Shown: one piece after another, positions 13,553-15,680 of the stretch
How the letters are laid out: each line of letters starts with the position of its first letter
How positions within the stretch are numbered: position 1 is the stretch's first letter
Assembly (NCBI GenBank): GCA_038230975.1
Contig: JBBRMF010000110.1
Location: 1 to 15,680 of the forward strand
Length of the DNA stretch: 15,680 nucleotides
Direction of reading: 5' to 3'
DNA from: JANXVV01 sp038230975
GTDB lineage: Bacteria; Planctomycetota; Phycisphaerae; Tepidisphaerales; Tepidisphaeraceae
Program-made: the position numbers and the translations under genes
Notes under the pieces: generated by a model
Told to the model about the DNA's origin: nothing
The model's input: the letters and a program-made list of their open reading frames with translations, nothing else
Databases searched by the model: none

Positions 13553-14623
13553 TTAATTCTCCGTAATCAATTTGGCATGCAGTTTTCCGGATTTGTGCAG
13601 TTCTTTGATGATCGTGATCCGGTCTTCCGCGGGCACTTTCAACTGGTCGAGCGCGGTGACCAGGTCTTGTAACTTGGCTCCGCCGGTGTTGGTGGTATCC
13701 AGCGGAACTACTTGCTTTGAGGTGACGATCGGATTTCGTTCCGACGGCTTGCGCTCGGGGTTCGTCGTGGTGATCGTCAATCCCTGCTGGCTGATGATCG
13801 TGGGGCTGATCTCAACATCACCCGTGATGATCATCGTGTGGGTTTTGTCGTTCACAACGACGCGTGCTTCTGTGTTGAGCAACCGTTCGGGAATGGGCAG
13901 GCGTTGAATCCTGCCAATGAATCCGACAGGCTGTTCGCGTTCGACGGCGGGCACGGTGATCTCGACGGTCTTGGGGTCGACGACCATGGCGATCATGTCG
14001 TGGCCGTTGGCTTCGGAGTCGTTGATGACCTGCGCGATCGCACCGGCGGTGGTCCAACTGGCGTGGGCATCTTCTATGAATAGCTTCAGCTTGCCGTTGA
14101 AGATGTACGTCATTTGAAGAGATCGTTCAACGGTGCAACCCCCTTTGATAACGCCACTGGTCGGGCTGGTAGGGTCATCCACTACGACCAGGCCCTGAGC
14201 CATCGCCCACAGTTTTCCGTTGGGTTCCGGCTTGGGGCCCATCATCGGGCAGTTCACAAGGCTTCCATTCTTGAGACTTGCAGCTTTGCCCCAACTGGTC
14301 ACCTGCACATCCAACTGATCGCCGATGTGAACTCCATCCTTCGGCAATGTCACCGACAGACCGACGAGCGCGACGTTCTGCACATCGCTGAGTTCTTTAA
14401 CCTCCGTCTCATTGAGAAAGCTTCCGAGCATGACGGCAAGCGGCCGAATCGCCGGAAGGTAGTCCCCGCCGTCACCGGTGCCTTTCAGTCCGGTCACAAG
14501 TCCGATGCCGGTCAGCTTGTTGGTACGCTGTCCGTCGATCCGGGTGATGTCCGCAATCTTGACGGCATGCGCCGGCGCGGTCACCAGAACTAGTAGACTC
14601 AGGATCGGAATAATCTTTCGCAT
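13553..14623 (-). CDS. flgI: Flagellar P-ring protein FlgI
   Basis: Periplasmic ring subunit around the rod at the peptidoglycan layer. The 356-aa precursor starts MRKIIPILSLLVLV with a Sec signal peptide ending TAPAHA (cleavage after residue 20). VKIADITRIDGQR then leads into the family motif LTGIGLVTGLKGTGD (37-51). NVALVGLSVTLP, GDQLDVQVTSWGKAASLKNG and WAMAQGLVVV follow, all FlgI landmarks, and the C-terminus ends LKVPAEDRITIIKEL and GKLHAKLI. The start at 14623 is chosen from the signal peptide; GAGG lies 8 bases upstream. An ATG 15 codons earlier gives a poorer signal sequence. It is transcribed after flgH, with a half-copy of repeat family B in the 175-base gap, and before flgJ. Confidence 0.96.
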   Translation of the reverse strand: MRKIIPILSLLVLVTAPAHAVKIADITRIDGQRTNKLTGIGLVTGLKGTGDGGDYLPAIRPLAVMLGSFLNETEVKELSDVQNVALVGLSVTLPKDGVHIGDQLDVQVTSWGKAASLKNGSLVNCPMMGPKPEPNGKLWAMAQGLVVVDDPTSPTSGVIKGGCTVERSLQMTYIFNGKLKLFIEDAHASWTTAGAIAQVINDSEANGHDMIAMVVDPKTVEITVPAVEREQPVGFIGRIQRLPIPERLLNTEARVVVNDKTHTMIITGDVEISPTIISQQGLTITTTNPERKPSERNPIVTSKQVVPLDTTNTGGAKLQDLVTALDQLKVPAEDRITIIKELHKSGKLHAKLITEN

Positions 14624-14690
14624 CGGCTCCGCCTCGGAAAGAAAGCAAACGGTTAGAGCGTTTCGCACGTTGGTGTAGTGACATCACAGG

Positions 14691-14722
14691 GTGCCACAGG
14701 TCGCGGTACTCCGAGACCTGTG
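14691..14722. repeat. Single-arm copy of palindromic family B
   Basis: GTGCCACAGGTCGCGG begins a 32-base unit equal to one arm of the 5100-5182 repeat with few changes. It folds alone: CACAGGTC and GACCTGTG form a perfect 8-bp stem around a 12-base loop. Compared with CACGGGTC/GACCCGTG in the other copy, one G-C pair has become A-T on both sides. It lies between flgH and flgI. Confidence 0.75.
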
Positions 14723-14798
14723 AGGTTCGGCGGGCAACCTACCAATCTGAAAAGTGCTCTAGTATCGAAGGTCCAATACTCTCGCTGCCTGTTAATCG

Positions 14799-15542
14799 TC
14801 AAAACGGGTTGATAAAGTCCAATAATCTTGGGAGCAATCCCCGTTTTGTGGTGTCGCGTGCGGCACCCCTGGTGGATTTCTTGAGATCCAGATCATTGAG
14901 GGTGTTGCTGAGAATGGTGTTATCCGGGCTGACATCTTCCGCGCGGCAACTTCCGGTGAGCACGAACTCCTGCTCTTCATCATCTGTCTTGATGTGCTTG
15001 CGGGCCTGCAGCACAATCGTGCCGTTCGGCTTCACATCCAGAACTTCCGCCCCAATGCGGGCGGTGAATGTGTCGGAACGATCGATCTGGGCTTCACCTT
15101 TTAAGTTGCGGGAAAATTCGCCTTTGATCTCCGGTGTGATCGCGGGGTTCTTGGCGTCCAATGAAAGCTTGGCAAGGTTGAGCTTCACATAGGAATCAAT
15201 CTTGGCGTCCAGATCGGCGCTCTTTTTGAGATCTGTTGTCCCGGTGGTGGAGGCCTGGCTTTCCTCGCGCACGATGATGGTCACGATATCGTGTTGTTTC
15301 AGCGTACGCGGCTGGCGTTTGGGGATCGCCATCGAGCTGGCGGATGAATACGTGTTGACCGAAGCATCGAGCAACGAGCCGGAGGTGTTTTCGGCATTGG
15401 AGCCGCGCTGTTCTTCTGTGACACGAGATCGCGATTCTGAGCGTTCGCGCGGCTGGGGTGTGCTGTCGGGAACAGCTTGACCGAAAGCCATCGCACAGCA
15501 GATGACATACAGTGCGGTAACGACAAGTGTGAATCGAATCAT
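14799..15542 (-). CDS. flgH: Flagellar L-ring protein FlgH
   Basis: Outer-membrane ring subunit around the rod, and thus evidence for a diderm envelope. The 247-aa product carries LKQHDIVTIIVREESQAS (81-98), RSDTFTARIGAEVLDVKPNG (155-174) and LTGSCRAEDVSPDNTILSN (195-213), the core of the family, and ends LLPRLLDFINPF. The N-terminal signal is MIRFTLVVTALYVICCAMAFGQA. Two cysteines (15 and 16) are present, but neither has the small residue at -1 expected for a lipobox, so cleavage after GQA (residue 23) is more likely than lipidation, unlike E. coli FlgH. The start at 15542 is supported by AAGGGA (15550-15555) 7 bases upstream; the longer open frame crosses repeat DNA. It is the first flagellar gene in the window. 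Confidence 0.95.
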   Translation of the reverse strand: MIRFTLVVTALYVICCAMAFGQAVPDSTPQPRERSESRSRVTEEQRGSNAENTSGSLLDASVNTYSSASSMAIPKRQPRTLKQHDIVTIIVREESQASTTGTTDLKKSADLDAKIDSYVKLNLAKLSLDAKNPAITPEIKGEFSRNLKGEAQIDRSDTFTARIGAEVLDVKPNGTIVLQARKHIKTDDEEQEFVLTGSCRAEDVSPDNTILSNTLNDLDLKKSTRGAARDTTKRGLLPRLLDFINPF

Positions 15543-15549
15543 GGGAAAA

Positions 15550-15555
15550 TCCCTT
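15550..15555 (-). promoter_or_regulatory. Shine-Dalgarno of flgH
   Basis: AAGGGA on the minus strand, 7 bases before the ATG at 15542. It decides the start against an in-frame Met 42 codons upstream whose extra residues are encoded by repeat sequence. Confidence 0.6.
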
Positions 15556-15585
15556 TGGTTTGGATTGGTGCAGCGATGTTGGAGG

Positions 15586-15618
15586 GTGCCACGGGTCGCG
15601 GTTAGCCGCGAACAGTGG
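15586..15618. repeat. Palindromic repeat related to family B
   Basis: Begins GTGCCACGGGTCGCGG, the same first 16 bases as family B arms, then forms its own hairpin: TCGCGG and CCGCGA around TTAG, with an outer CCAC/GTGG pairing across a 3-base internal loop. It lies upstream of flgH. Confidence 0.65.
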
Positions 15619-15680
15619 GGGGGGGAAACCCCCAAACACACGGCGGGGGTGACAGCCGCCGGGGGCAACCCCCAAAAAGC
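15619..15680. repeat. G-run / C-run rich element at the window edge
   Basis: A run of G, then AAACCCCC, GGCGG...CCGCC (stem around a 10-base G/A/C loop) and GGGGG-CAA-CCCCC. It holds several short overlapping inverted repeats and no coding frame. It continues out of the window, so its full form is unknown. Confidence 0.4.

Noticed and set aside
810..15680. CRISPR-like array from the repeated palindromes
   Set aside because: Copies are inverted, imperfect, kilobases apart and without regular spacers or cas genes.

Overview
This window looks like chromosomal DNA of a flagellated, diderm, G+C-rich bacterium, most likely a member of the Planctomycetota (perhaps the Phycisphaerae). The grounds are the gene order flgH-flgI-flgJ-flgN-flgK-flgL-fliW-csrA-fliC, P- and L-ring genes that imply an outer membrane, a divergent Aat-like protein, and nested GC-rich palindromes in most larger intergenic gaps. 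The taxonomic call is inference from style, not from a marker gene.

Left part (1-5662): the 3' end of an M24 metallopeptidase gene (+) meets a convergent, divergent leucyl/phenylalanyl-tRNA-protein transferase gene (-). Upstream of the latter on the same strand lie an exported Ala-rich protein of unknown function and glmS (glucosamine-6-phosphate synthase). Three small plus-strand genes of unknown function follow. Two of them (54 and about 79 aa) overlap and look translationally coupled; the third encodes a 139-aa protein.

Right part (5760-15542): nine flagellar genes, all on the minus strand and transcribed right to left. In transcription order they are flgH (L ring), flgI (P ring), flgJ (stand-alone rod-binding domain), a flgN-like export chaperone gene, flgK and flgL (hook-filament junction), fliW, csrA and fliC (flagellin). 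FlgL is about twice the size of the enterobacterial protein because of three tandem IN-type repeats. Similar insertions are seen in FliC and FlgK.

How the genes work together: FlgH and FlgI make the rod bushing, FlgJ helps rod assembly, the FlgN-like protein chaperones FlgK and FlgL, and these cap the hook before FliC polymerises. FliW and CsrA form the known partner-switch that couples flagellin translation to secretion. The fliC leader carries a hairpin with a near-consensus CsrA loop (ATGGATG) and a second ATGGA at its Shine-Dalgarno. The csrA Shine-Dalgarno sits in the loop of its own small hairpin. The fliW leader has weaker candidates. Together these suggest a complete, locally encoded CsrA feedback circuit.

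The most unusual non-coding feature is a set of intergenic palindromes of at least three sequence families. They share one design: each arm is itself a short hairpin, and base changes between copies preserve pairing.
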